A DNA stretch of 8,489 bases from Bacilli bacterium (GTDB taxonomy: Bacteria > Bacillota_I > Bacilli_A > Haloplasmatales > Haloplasmataceae): contig JAAZCR010000213.1 of the NCBI GenBank assembly GCA_012513195.1, forward strand, positions 1 to 8,489, written 5' to 3'. This document shows, one piece after another, positions 1 through 6,972 of this stretch. The notes beneath the pieces are model-generated. The model saw only the letters and a list, made by a program, of their open reading frames with translations, made no database searches and had not been told where the DNA came from. Each line of letters begins with the position of its first letter. The stretch's first letter is position 1. The position numbers were made by a program, and so were the translations under genes.

Positions 1-528
1 ATTTAAGATGAAGGAATAATGGCCAAAAGGACGATCTTTTTTAAATGAAAGATACTGACTGATGATATCCATCCCACCCGTGGATGCACCTACTTTTAAA
101 GTGATCCCAACGCCGATTCCCGTGATTGTTCCTCCTAATAACGCACTAAGCATTAAGTCATTATGAAGTCCTTGTTCAGATAAAATCTCAGGAACGGGTA
201 AGATAGCTAAGGTAATCATCCCATTTAGTACTGCCAGAAAACTTAAGAAAGTGAACCTTTTACCTAACGATTGAAAACCTAAATAGAAGACCGGAATATT
301 GATAATAAACCAAATAATCCCGACACCTAAATCATAAGAGAGAAAACTACCAAATGTATTATAAATAATACCATAGATAATTTGGGCAATTCCAGTAAAA
401 CCACCAGTTTTTAATTTGGCGGGGATAATAAACCATTTAATACCTAAAGAATAAAGGGTTGAACCAACTAAAGTTACTAATATATTAATAAGCTTTTTAT
501 TATCACGATATTTAAGTAATTCCTTCAT
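1..528 (-). CDS. YitT family membrane protein, 3' end outside the window
   Basis: The first 176 residues are visible; the rest lies beyond position 1. This is an integral membrane protein of the YitT/DUF161 family, whose substrate and role are not well established. The family signature is clear: a first hydrophobic segment at about residues 13-36, then TGGFTGIAQ at 41-49, an N-x-P pair at 77-79, and a glycine-rich segment at about 130-141 leading into GASTGGMD at 147-154. Four or more hydrophobic stretches fit a multi-pass protein in the cytoplasmic membrane. The start at 528 is supported by GAGGTG six bases upstream and by the promoter at 563-591. A terminator separates it from the cyclophilin gene, so it is probably transcribed alone. 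YitT proteins usually also have a C-terminal cytoplasmic domain (DUF2179), which cannot be checked here. Family assignment is firm; function is not inferred. Confidence 0.9.
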   Translation of the reverse strand, partial: MKELLKYRDNKKLINILVTLVGSTLYSLGIKWFIIPAKLKTGGFTGIAQIIYGIIYNTFGSFLSYDLGVGIIWFIINIPVFYLGFQSLGKRFTFLSFLAVLNGMITLAILPVPEILSEQGLHNDLMLSALLGGTITGIGVGITLKVGASTGGMDIISQYLSFKKDRPFGHYSFILN

Positions 529-562
529 GCAGTGCACCTCGATAATCTATCTTCGACTCTCA

Positions 563-591
563 ATTATAACACTTTTTCCCTTGATTTTGAA
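563..591 (-). promoter_or_regulatory. Promoter for the YitT-family gene
   Basis: Read on the minus strand there is a perfect TATAAT at 568-563, preceded by TGT, which makes an extended -10 (TGnTATAAT). A weak -35, TTCAAA at 591-586, lies 17 bases upstream and matches TTGACA at four of six positions. The start codon is about 35 bases downstream of the -10. It sits just after the terminator of the upstream operon, so it gives yitT an independent SigA-type promoter. No operator is recognised. Confidence 0.75.
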
Positions 592-600
592 ACATTTTTC

Positions 601-630
601 ATAAAAAGAGCACTTGGCTTACCAAGTGCT
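601..630 (-). terminator. Intrinsic terminator of the gmk-to-cyclophilin operon
   Basis: On the minus strand a 9-bp perfect stem (AGCACTTGG / CCAAGTGCT, 609-617 and 622-630) with a four-base loop is followed by CTTTTTAT. The stem begins with the last base of the cyclophilin stop codon. The plus-strand side has no good T-run, so it appears to work only for minus-strand transcripts. Confidence 0.9.
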
Positions 631-1151
631 TATTTGATGATTTCTGGTTCGGGATATTTTACACCAAAGGTTTCGACAGTTACGCGTTTCATTACTTGTG
701 GTTGGATTGGACGGTCGTTATGGTCTGTCTCCACTTTCGCGATTTTATCTACAACATCCAATCCTTCAATAACCTTACCAAAAGCAGCGTAATGACCATC
801 TAAATGGGGCGATGCTTCATGCATAATAAAGAATTGACTACCCGCACTATCAGGATGATAACTGCGCGCCATTGATATCACCCCAGGAGTATGTTTTAAA
901 TCATTCTTAAAGTTATTGGCTGTAAACTCACCTTTAATCCGATACCCTGGTCCGCCTGTACCTGTGCCATAAGGACAGCCACCTTGAATCACAAAGCCTT
1001 CGATAACACGATGGAAAATGAGTCCATCATAAAAATTATTCTTTACCAAACTGATAAAGTTATTGACGGTGTTAGGCGCAATATCTGGATAAAGTTCAAT
1101 TTTAATGATATCTTGATTTTCCATTTCAATTGTCACAATGGGATTTGGCAT
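630..1151 (-). CDS. Cyclophilin-type peptidyl-prolyl cis-trans isomerase
   Basis: A 173-residue single-domain cyclophilin that catalyses cis-trans isomerisation of X-Pro bonds and assists protein folding. No signal peptide or lipobox is seen at the N-terminus (MPNPIVTIEME), so it should be cytoplasmic. Active-site features are present: FHRVI with the catalytic arginine R48, then F53 and Q56 (GFVIQGG), a glycine-rich GTGTGGPGY stretch at 62-70, AGSQFFI, and HLDGHYAAFG. Histidine occupies the place of the tryptophan of human CypA, as in many bacterial cyclophilins. Length and motifs fit a complete small bacterial PpiB-like enzyme. The start has GAGG about nine bases upstream. It lies 13 bases after the fmt stop and ends in the operon terminator, so it is the last gene of the gmk operon. 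A cyclophilin in this position is not part of the textbook Bacillus cluster. Confidence 0.93.
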   Translation of the reverse strand: MPNPIVTIEMENQDIIKIELYPDIAPNTVNNFISLVKNNFYDGLIFHRVIEGFVIQGGCPYGTGTGGPGYRIKGEFTANNFKNDLKHTPGVISMARSYHPDSAGSQFFIMHEASPHLDGHYAAFGKVIEGLDVVDKIAKVETDHNDRPIQPQVMKRVTVETFGVKYPEPEIIK

Positions 1152-1164
1152 TTTCTTACCTCAC

Positions 1165-2100
1165 TTATTCTAGAGTAAACCTTTTGCCAACTTCAAAGGG
1201 ATGTTTCCCGTTCAAAATATCTTTTAAAGACTGCCTTGTTTTCCCTTCGAGTTGTACTTCTAATAGTTTAATCGCTGTATCATCGCTAGTGTGAACTACC
1301 ACACCATCTTTCATTAGCGCAATGATTTCCCCTGGTAACCCTTCTCTTAATGTTTCCTGCTTACTTGCTTTATAAACCTTAATGCGTTTTCCATCTAATA
1401 TTGTATATGCACCAGGAAATGGCGAAAGTCCCCGTATTTGATTATATACATTTTTTCCCGATTTGTCCCATCTAATGATTTCATCCACTGGTTTAATGTT
1501 ATAAGCGTAAGTAGCCTCGGCAGGATTCTGTTTAATAGGAGTAATTTTTTTCGCAAAGATTAATGGTAGAGTGTCCATGAGAAGTTCCGCGCCAAGTTTA
1601 CTTAATTTATCATGGAGACTTCCCACATCATCATCTTCTATAATCGCAATTTCTCTTTGTGCGATAATATCCCCTTCATCCATCTTTTCCGACATATACA
1701 TTATCGTAATACCTGTTTTTTCTTCTCCCTCAATAATCGCTTTATGGATGGGAGCACCACCGCGATATTTTGGAAGTAACGAAGCATGAACATTAATGGC
1801 TTTATATGGTGGTGTTTCTAATAAGATTTTGGGGATAATTTGCCCATAAGCACAGGTCACAATAAGATCTGGTTCCCAAGCTAAGATTGGTTCGTAATCA
1901 AGTTTTATCTTATCTGGTTGAAAGACAGGAATATTATACTTTTCCGCTACCACTTTAACTGGTGGTGGGGTAAGGATTTGTTTTCTTCCGACTGGTTTAT
2001 CGGGTTGAGTTACTACCCCTACGACTTCATAGGGACTATGGATTAAGGCTTCTAAAACATTTACCGCAAATTCTGGTGTGCCCATAAATACAATACGCAT
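1165..2100 (-). CDS. fmt: Methionyl-tRNA formyltransferase
   Basis: Transfers a formyl group from 10-formyl-tetrahydrofolate to Met-tRNA(fMet), producing the initiator used to start translation in the cytoplasm. The protein is 311 residues, the usual full length. The N-terminal Rossmann-type formyltransferase domain opens with MRIVFMGTPEFA. Its catalytic set is intact: N103 and H105 in NVHASLLPKYRGGAP, and D141 in MDEGDI, matching the Asn-His-Asp triad of the E. coli enzyme. The C-terminal tRNA-binding domain includes the region around RGLSPFPGAYT. The start is supported by TAGGAG eight bases upstream; that site overlaps the priA stop codon. The priA-fmt gap is only 11 bases, so the two are co-transcribed and probably translationally coupled. 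Peptide deformylase (def), which in Bacillus lies between priA and fmt, is absent here. Confidence 0.97.
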   Translation of the reverse strand: MRIVFMGTPEFAVNVLEALIHSPYEVVGVVTQPDKPVGRKQILTPPPVKVVAEKYNIPVFQPDKIKLDYEPILAWEPDLIVTCAYGQIIPKILLETPPYKAINVHASLLPKYRGGAPIHKAIIEGEEKTGITIMYMSEKMDEGDIIAQREIAIIEDDDVGSLHDKLSKLGAELLMDTLPLIFAKKITPIKQNPAEATYAYNIKPVDEIIRWDKSGKNVYNQIRGLSPFPGAYTILDGKRIKVYKASKQETLREGLPGEIIALMKDGVVVHTSDDTAIKLLEVQLEGKTRQSLKDILNGKHPFEVGKRFTLE

Positions 2101-2111
2101 GATATCAACTC

Positions 2112-4463
2112 CTACATGATAAAGGTGGGATAACGATCGATGATGACATTGATGGGACTATCTTGATAACTAGTTAAAATGTGTTCTAAACTTTCAGCTA
2201 ATTTGCTTTCTTGTTTAAATTTAATGATGATTTGGGTGGAATATAGATTATTAAGTCTTTTAACTTGCGGTACGACTGGGCCTAAAATTACTGTTTCATT
2301 GGATAATTGACTTTTCAAGTAATTAACGATTTTATTTCCTTCTTTTAAGGTATCTTGGAAGATCTCACTTTGAACGATAATTTTAGTTAAGTAATAATAA
2401 GGTGAATACTTTCCTAATTTACGGACCTTCATTTCTTGGTTAAAGAAGGCTAAATAGTTATGTTCAGCTGCAAGTTTAATCGCATAATGTTCAGGATTAT
2501 AGGTTTGAATGATGACCTCACTATTTTCCTTATGCCGTCCTGCCCGTCCAGCGACTTGCATGATTAGTTGGAAGGTCTTTTCACTAGCGCGAAAATCGGG
2601 TAATCGCAAACTAATATCCGCTAACAATACCCCGACTAAGGTTACATCTTCAAAGTCCAACCCTTTCGCAATCATCTGTGTTCCTAATAATATATCTGCT
2701 TGTTTTTCTTTAAATAACTTGATGATGCGATCATGATCACCTTTGTTGCTGGTGGTATCGACATCCATTCGAATGATGCGGGCATCGGGGAAGGTCTTGA
2801 TTAACTCTTCTTCTACTTTTTGCGTACCATACCCAAAGCCCTTAATGTGTTTACTTTTACATTTCGGACATTCGGTAACGACGGGCATTTCAAAGCCACA
2901 GTAGTGGCACTTTAAGCGTTTCGAGGTTTTATGATATGTTAAGGAGATGTCACAGTTCTGACACATGACTGTATAACCGCAACTGCGGCATAATAAGAAA
3001 TTCTCATAACCGCGGCGATTCAATAACAGTATTACTTGTTCATGTTTATTTAAACGGTCAGTGATTGCTTCTTTTAAACATTCCGAAAAAATACTAAGGT
3101 TACCCCGCTTAAATTCGTTTGTCATATTGACAATGGTAGCTTTAGGTAGTCTAGTTAAAGTCGCACGTTTAGGAAGTTCTAGCAAAGTATAGACCTTTTT
3201 AATAGCCCTTGCATAAGATTCCAAACTCGGAGTAGCACTACCTAAAACTAAGGTAGCGTTATAAGTTTTGGCCCTAATCTTGGCAATTTCCACCGCATGG
3301 TATTTTGGCATTTCATCCTGTTTATATGTTAACTCATGTTCTTCATCGATGATGATGACACCAAGGTTCGTAAAAGGTGCAAATATCGCGCTTCTTGCCC
3401 CGACGACAATCTTTACCTCTTTATTTCTAATCTTGCGCCATTCATCATATTTTTCTCCCAAAGATAAGCCACTATGTAGTACAGCCACAAGATTACCGAA
3501 ACGTTGTTTAAATAGTTGGACAATTTGGGGTGTTAACGATATTTCGGGAACAAGCATGATAGCTTCTTTACCGAGTCTTACTACTTCCTCAATTACATGT
3601 AAATAGACTTCGGTTTTGCCACTACCAGTAACACCATGCAGTAAAAAGATTTCCCCTGATTCATTTACAATACTATTCTTTATCGCATTAAAGGCTTTTA
3701 ATTGATCGAGATTTAACTTGTGTTTATAGCGTTCCTCATAGATATCTGCATATGGCGTGCGATATACTTCTTCTTTTATTTCTTTTATAATACCTTTTTG
3801 AACTAATGACTTCAGGGTTTGTGGTGAAACTTTCAATAATTTAATGAGGTCGCTCTTCTTTAAGCGACCATTCATTTTAAGTTCCTCGATTACTTGTTTT
3901 TGTTTAGTCCCTATGACATCAACTTCTTTAATTAATTCTAAATATGTGTCATACTTAACATTTAATTTATCTTTAACTTCATAAACTAAATCAACTTCAT
4001 TACTTGCGATCGCTTGTTTTACATACTTATAATCTTCTTTTTGGATTACATCAATATTTATGACATCTTTATTTTGAAAATATGGGGCTAGATGTTCATT
4101 TAAATCAGTTGTTAATTTAACTAGTTTCTTTTCATACCGTGCTTTAATGGCACTAGGTAACATCGCTTGAATACAACTAATTAAGAAACTAGAAGTATCC
4201 CTACTCATAGTAAACGCCAAGTCGATTAGTTCAGGGGTTAGGCTTGGCGTTATATCTAATATATCGCTGATTGGTTTTAGTTCTTGGGGGACAGTAGCAT
4301 CATTGTCAAGGCTTATGACATAACCCATAACTTCACGCATACCAAAAGGCACCTTGACCCGCATCCCTACTTCAATAACATCTTCAAGATAAGACGGGAC
4401 AAGATAACTAAAAGGTTTATTCACATTTTTGACTTTAACATCAACAATCACATTCGCAATCAT
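2112..4463 (-). CDS. priA: Primosomal protein N', replication-restart helicase PriA
   Basis: A superfamily 2 DNA helicase that recognises abandoned replication forks and D-loops and starts reloading of the replicative helicase. I start it at 4463, giving 783 residues. Visible parts: an N-terminal 3'-end DNA-binding domain (from MIANVIVDV to about 105), a winged-helix region around 185-235, Walker A GVTGSGKT at 277-284, DEEH at 373-376, GSATPSLES at 408-416, and motif VI QVAGRAGR at 636-643. Eight cysteines in four pairs (492/495, 501/504, 519/522, 532/535) form the two-zinc insertion typical of PriA. The frame is open to 4511 upstream, but the first 16 codons there overlap the hairpin after rpoZ, do not resemble PriA and lack a ribosome binding site. 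The gene is intact and lies between rpoZ and fmt; coaBC, which sits before priA in Bacillus, is missing. Confidence 0.97.
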   Translation of the reverse strand: MIANVIVDVKVKNVNKPFSYLVPSYLEDVIEVGMRVKVPFGMREVMGYVISLDNDATVPQELKPISDILDITPSLTPELIDLAFTMSRDTSSFLISCIQAMLPSAIKARYEKKLVKLTTDLNEHLAPYFQNKDVINIDVIQKEDYKYVKQAIASNEVDLVYEVKDKLNVKYDTYLELIKEVDVIGTKQKQVIEELKMNGRLKKSDLIKLLKVSPQTLKSLVQKGIIKEIKEEVYRTPYADIYEERYKHKLNLDQLKAFNAIKNSIVNESGEIFLLHGVTGSGKTEVYLHVIEEVVRLGKEAIMLVPEISLTPQIVQLFKQRFGNLVAVLHSGLSLGEKYDEWRKIRNKEVKIVVGARSAIFAPFTNLGVIIIDEEHELTYKQDEMPKYHAVEIAKIRAKTYNATLVLGSATPSLESYARAIKKVYTLLELPKRATLTRLPKATIVNMTNEFKRGNLSIFSECLKEAITDRLNKHEQVILLLNRRGYENFLLCRSCGYTVMCQNCDISLTYHKTSKRLKCHYCGFEMPVVTECPKCKSKHIKGFGYGTQKVEEELIKTFPDARIIRMDVDTTSNKGDHDRIIKLFKEKQADILLGTQMIAKGLDFEDVTLVGVLLADISLRLPDFRASEKTFQLIMQVAGRAGRHKENSEVIIQTYNPEHYAIKLAAEHNYLAFFNQEMKVRKLGKYSPYYYLTKIIVQSEIFQDTLKEGNKIVNYLKSQLSNETVILGPVVPQVKRLNNLYSTQIIIKFKQESKLAESLEHILTSYQDSPINVIIDRYPTFIM

Positions 4464-4469
4464 GTTAAT

Positions 4470-4475
4470 CCCCCC
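4470..4475 (-). promoter_or_regulatory. Ribosome binding site that fixes the priA start
   Basis: A run of six G on the minus strand (TTAGGGGGGATTAAC) lies six bases upstream of the ATG at 4463. It supports this start over the in-frame ATG at 4511. Confidence 0.8.
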
Positions 4476-4483
4476 TAATTGAT

Positions 4484-4514
4484 AAAAAAACCTTGAATGG
4501 TGGAAGTTCAAGAT
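4484..4514 (-). terminator. Terminator-like hairpin (attenuator?) between rpoZ and priA
   Basis: On the minus strand an 8-bp stem with one G-U pair (ATCTTGAA / TTCAAGGT, 4507-4514 and 4490-4497) encloses a nine-base loop and runs directly into seven T (4484-4490). The geometry is that of an intrinsic terminator, but the stem is AT-rich and weak. Placed inside an operon just after rpoZ, it may end a fraction of transcripts and lower priA-fmt-cyclophilin expression relative to gmk-rpoZ. No alternative antiterminator fold or leader peptide was recognised. Confidence 0.6.
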
Positions 4515-4515
4515 T

Positions 4516-4707
4516 TTAAAATTTGATGTTTAGTTTTCCTTCGACGATTTCTTCTAACGCTTGCCCCACTGATTTGACGCATTTAGGATTTTCTACACGA
4601 ACTGGGTCTCCTTGGTCAATTTGTTTTGCCCGTTTCGCACTGATAATTACTAACTTGTACTTCGAAGGTACAATATCTAATAATTTATCAATGGATGGAT
4701 AGCGCAT
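4516..4707 (-). CDS. rpoZ: DNA-directed RNA polymerase omega subunit
   Basis: A 63-residue small subunit that binds the beta' C-terminal region and helps RNA polymerase assembly and stability. The family pattern is visible: [19 protein letters not shown], then the conserved helix ISAKRAKQI (omega motif V-x-x-A-x-R-A-R-Q), and the C-terminal [12 protein letters not shown] that matches the usual G-x-A-L-E-E-I-x-x-G-x-L. The length is normal for the short Bacillota form. The start codon is four bases after the gmk stop, and its ribosome binding site (GGAGGTG) lies in the last codons of gmk, so translation is likely coupled. Order gmk-rpoZ is conserved across many bacteria. Confidence 0.96.
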   Translation of the reverse strand: MRYPSIDKLLDIVPSKYKLVIISAKRAKQIDQGDPVRVENPKCVKSVGQALEEIVEGKLNIKF

Positions 4708-4711
4708 AGAA

Positions 4712-5338
4712 TTATTCCACCTCCAACTCCAACATCTTCATATATTTTTGAATAGTTCTTTCCGTACGAGCATGTTCAGCTCGAATAATCGCCATAATGC
4801 GGTCAGCCGCATTTTCAACCGTATCATTTACGACGATATAGTCGTATTTATAAGCCATATGGATTTCCCGCTCAGCTTTTTCCATGCGTTGATTGATAAC
4901 TTCCTCAGGCTCCGTTGCCCGCTTCATGAGTCGTTCTCTTAAAGCCTGTCTTGATGGTGGCGCAATGAAAATGAAAACCGCATCAGGCATTTTTTCTCTA
5001 ACCTGGAGCGCTCCTTGAACCTCAATTTCAAGTACGACTTCCTTACCTTTTGCGAGTGATTCTTCCACATAATCGAGCGGTGTCCCATAATAATTACCCA
5101 CAAATTCAGCATACTCAAGGAACTTACCTTCCTTGATTCGTTGTTCGAATTCTTCCCGACTAACGAAATAATAATCTACTCCATCTTTTTCACCCTCGCG
5201 TGGTGGTCGGGTTGTCATAGAGACAGAGTATTCGAGATTATGTTTACCTAGCTCAAATAAGGCTTTTCGTACTGTACCTTTTCCTACTCCAGATGGTCCC
5301 GATATGACGATTAACAGACCTCTTTCATTTAGTTTCAT
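4712..5338 (-). CDS. gmk: Guanylate kinase
   Basis: Phosphorylates GMP (and dGMP) to GDP with ATP, an essential step of purine nucleotide supply and of GTP/(p)ppGpp balance. From the ATG at 5338 the protein is 208 residues, the usual size. The P-loop is GPSGVGKGT at 14-22. The GMP-binding part contains S38-V-S-M-T-T-R44-P-P-R-x-G-E and D55-Y-Y-F, followed by [15 protein letters not shown] and the EIEVQGA segment. The LID region has [15 protein letters not shown]. The frame is open seven codons further to a GTG at 5359, but that start lacks a ribosome binding site, whereas AAGGGAAG (5347-5354) is well placed for the ATG at 5338. It is the first gene of its operon, under the promoter at 5392-5420, and is divergent from rqcH. 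Confidence 0.97.
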   Translation of the reverse strand: MKLNERGLLIVISGPSGVGKGTVRKALFELGKHNLEYSVSMTTRPPREGEKDGVDYYFVSREEFEQRIKEGKFLEYAEFVGNYYGTPLDYVEESLAKGKEVVLEIEVQGALQVREKMPDAVFIFIAPPSRQALRERLMKRATEPEEVINQRMEKAEREIHMAYKYDYIVVNDTVENAADRIMAIIRAEHARTERTIQKYMKMLELEVE

Positions 5339-5391
5339 AGTTGTTACTTCCCTTCGCACATTCGCATTATTTTTTATCTATTATCTATATT

Positions 5392-5420
5392 ATCATAACA
5401 CCTTTTTAAAATTTTTTTAA
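5392..5420 (-). promoter_or_regulatory. Promoter for the gmk-rpoZ-priA-fmt operon
   Basis: On the minus strand the -10 is TATGAT (5397-5392) preceded by TGT, an extended -10. The -35 is TTAAAA (5420-5415), 17 bases upstream, matching four of six consensus bases. A-rich tracts lie immediately upstream of the -35 and look like an UP element. The gmk start codon is about 54 bases downstream of the -10. Inferred by pattern only. Confidence 0.65.
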
Positions 5421-5456
5421 GTATTTTTACTTACTTTTTTAAAGATTTTATTTTTT
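5403..5456. other. Helically phased T-tracts (probable bent DNA) in the divergent region
   Basis: Plus-strand T-runs occur at 5403-5407, 5412-5418, 5424-5428, 5435-5440, 5446-5449 and 5451-5456. The first five have centres spaced 10, 11, 11.5 and 10 bases apart, close to one helical turn. Phased A/T-tracts of this kind are known to curve DNA. They cover the -35 and upstream region of the gmk promoter, where they could act as an UP element. The rest of the interval to 5558 is AT-rich with no other feature that I recognise. Confidence 0.5.
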
Positions 5457-5558
5457 ATATTTCTACATTATTTATTATTCTATCCTTTATCTATAGTTAC
5501 ATGAAAAATCTTGTCATTTCAATAATTTATCGTTTAATTACTTAGAATAATAAATAGT

Positions 5559-5588
5559 TTGAACTATATACGCTAATCATGATAAAAT
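5559..5588 (+). promoter_or_regulatory. Promoter for rqcH
   Basis: TTGAAC (5559-5564) and TAAAAT (5583-5588) are separated by 18 bases. The -10 is preceded by TGA, which makes an extended -10. The presumed transcript would begin near 5595, leaving a leader of under 30 bases before the ATG at 5623. Confidence 0.65.
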
Positions 5589-5622
5589 GATGTGAGGAAA
5601 ACAACTGAAAAGAGTGAGAACA

Positions 5623-6972
5623 ATGTCATTTGATGGAATATTCACCCATTACATGGTCAAAGAACTAAATGAATATCTTCTTAATGGTCGGATAAATAAG
5701 ATTTATCAAGTATCGAATTATGAACTACTGTTTGTGATTCGCTCAAAAGAAACCTATAAACTTTTAATTTCCATTGACCCTAAATACGCCCGCATCCATA
5801 TCACAGAAATGGATTATGAAACGCCAAGTGAACCCCCAATGTTTTGTATGTTACTAAGAAAACATCTTGAAGGTGGTTTAATCGAAACAATTACGCAAAT
5901 TGGTAATGATCGCATCATTGAAATTCGGATAAGTAACCTTAATGAAATAGGTGACCGTGTTTATAAGAAACTCATGGTTGAAATTATGGGTAAACACTCC
6001 AATATCATCTTAGTTAATGAAGAAACTAACCTAATTATTGATGCGGTAAAACGAATATCTCCCTTTTTAAATAGTTACCGTACCATTCAACCAGGGGCAG
6101 AATATATTCTTCCACCTAGTCAAAATAAAGTCAACTTCTTTAATGGTACCGAAGTAGACTTTAATCGGTTTGCAGCGGAATCAGATAATCTATCTAGACA
6201 ATTAATCGATTACTTTGAAGGATTAAGTCCTTTATCAAGTCAAGAATTACTTCATGATGCCATCTTAACTGAAGCTGGTATCTATCATGCATATAAGAAG
6301 TTTATCAAGAGATTAGAGACAGAATATCAACCTACGATGATTATTACACCAAAAAAGGATTACTTTTACGTAATTGATTTAAAACACATTGAAGGAAAAC
6401 GAAAGCATTATCCTACCTTAGGTAGTTTATTAGATCGGTTTTACTTTGATAAAGAGAATCAAGAACGCATTAAGCAACAGACCCAAGATTTAGAAAAATT
6501 CATCAAAAACGAATATGAAAAGAATAAAAATAAACTTAATAACCTGACAACGGACCTTGAATTAGCCCAACAAGCCTTAAACTTTCGAAAAATAGGCGAC
6601 CTAATATTAACTTATGCTTATTCAATCACACCAGGTCAATCAATTGTTAGAGTTCTTGATTACGAAACGAATGAAGAAGTCGAAATCGAACTTGAACCTA
6701 ACTTAACTCCTGTTGAAAATGCCAATCGGTATTATGCCAAGTATCAAAAAGCAAAAAGTGCCATGGTTCACATCACCGAACAGATTGAAAGCACAAAAGA
6801 AGAAATCGCTTATTTCGAACTTCTGCTCGAACAAATCAAGAATGCTTCTTTAACAGACGCTCTAGAAATAAGACAAGAATTAGAACTATTGGGATACTTA
6901 AAACCGCAAGTTACCAAAATCAGGAAAGCGAAAAAACCCCAATATGAGAAATACCTTATTGATGGCGTGTAA
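5623..6972 (+). CDS. rqcH: RqcH (NFACT / FbpA family), N-terminal 449 residues, ended by a premature TAA
   Basis: RqcH, also called YloA or FbpA-like, binds split 50S subunits carrying stalled peptidyl-tRNA and directs C-terminal alanine tailing that marks the chain for proteolysis. The start at 5623 gives the family N-terminus MSFDGIFTH; a GTG three codons earlier is in frame but has no well-placed ribosome binding site. The NFACT-N domain is intact, with SEPPMFCMLLRKHLEGG at 69-85, the D96-R97 pair corresponding to the tailing-essential Asp-Arg of B. subtilis RqcH, and VEIMGKHSNIIL. A helix-hairpin-helix region and a coiled coil (about 280-430) follow. The frame stops at TAA 6970-6972 just where NFACT-R begins (DGV-stop-ILVGKNN). 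The same frame then continues to 7317. With the stop read as a residue the protein would be 564 amino acids, about the length of B. subtilis RqcH. As written it lacks NFACT-R and is probably impaired. Confidence 0.92.
   Translation: MSFDGIFTHYMVKELNEYLLNGRINKIYQVSNYELLFVIRSKETYKLLISIDPKYARIHITEMDYETPSEPPMFCMLLRKHLEGGLIETITQIGNDRIIEIRISNLNEIGDRVYKKLMVEIMGKHSNIILVNEETNLIIDAVKRISPFLNSYRTIQPGAEYILPPSQNKVNFFNGTEVDFNRFAAESDNLSRQLIDYFEGLSPLSSQELLHDAILTEAGIYHAYKKFIKRLETEYQPTMIITPKKDYFYVIDLKHIEGKRKHYPTLGSLLDRFYFDKENQERIKQQTQDLEKFIKNEYEKNKNKLNNLTTDLELAQQALNFRKIGDLILTYAYSITPGQSIVRVLDYETNEEVEIELEPNLTPVENANRYYAKYQKAKSAMVHITEQIESTKEEIAYFELLLEQIKNASLTDALEIRQELELLGYLKPQVTKIRKAKKPQYEKYLIDGV

Noticed and set aside
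532..792. Open frame on the plus strand over the yitT promoter and cyclophilin 3' end
   Set aside because: It is antisense to a clear cyclophilin gene and crosses a promoter and terminator; the protein has no recognisable features.
3268..3606. Plus-strand open frame opposite the priA helicase domain
   Set aside because: A shadow of the strongly conserved priA frame, with no ribosome binding site or recognisable family.
4470..4475. G6 run in the priA ribosome binding site as a phase-variable tract
   Set aside because: Six bases is too short to expect frequent slippage, and it is an adequate explanation as a plain Shine-Dalgarno sequence.
4464..4511. Upstream in-frame ATG extending priA by 16 residues
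   Set aside because: The extra residues do not resemble PriA, the segment overlaps the hairpin after rpoZ, and only the ATG at 4463 has a ribosome binding site at proper distance.
5339..5359. GTG start extending gmk by seven residues
   Set aside because: It has no ribosome binding site, and AAGGGAAG within that extension serves the ATG at 5338.
5614..5622. GTG start extending rqcH by three residues
   Set aside because: The family N-terminus is MSFDG, encoded from the ATG at 5623; the only purine-rich site before the GTG is too far away.
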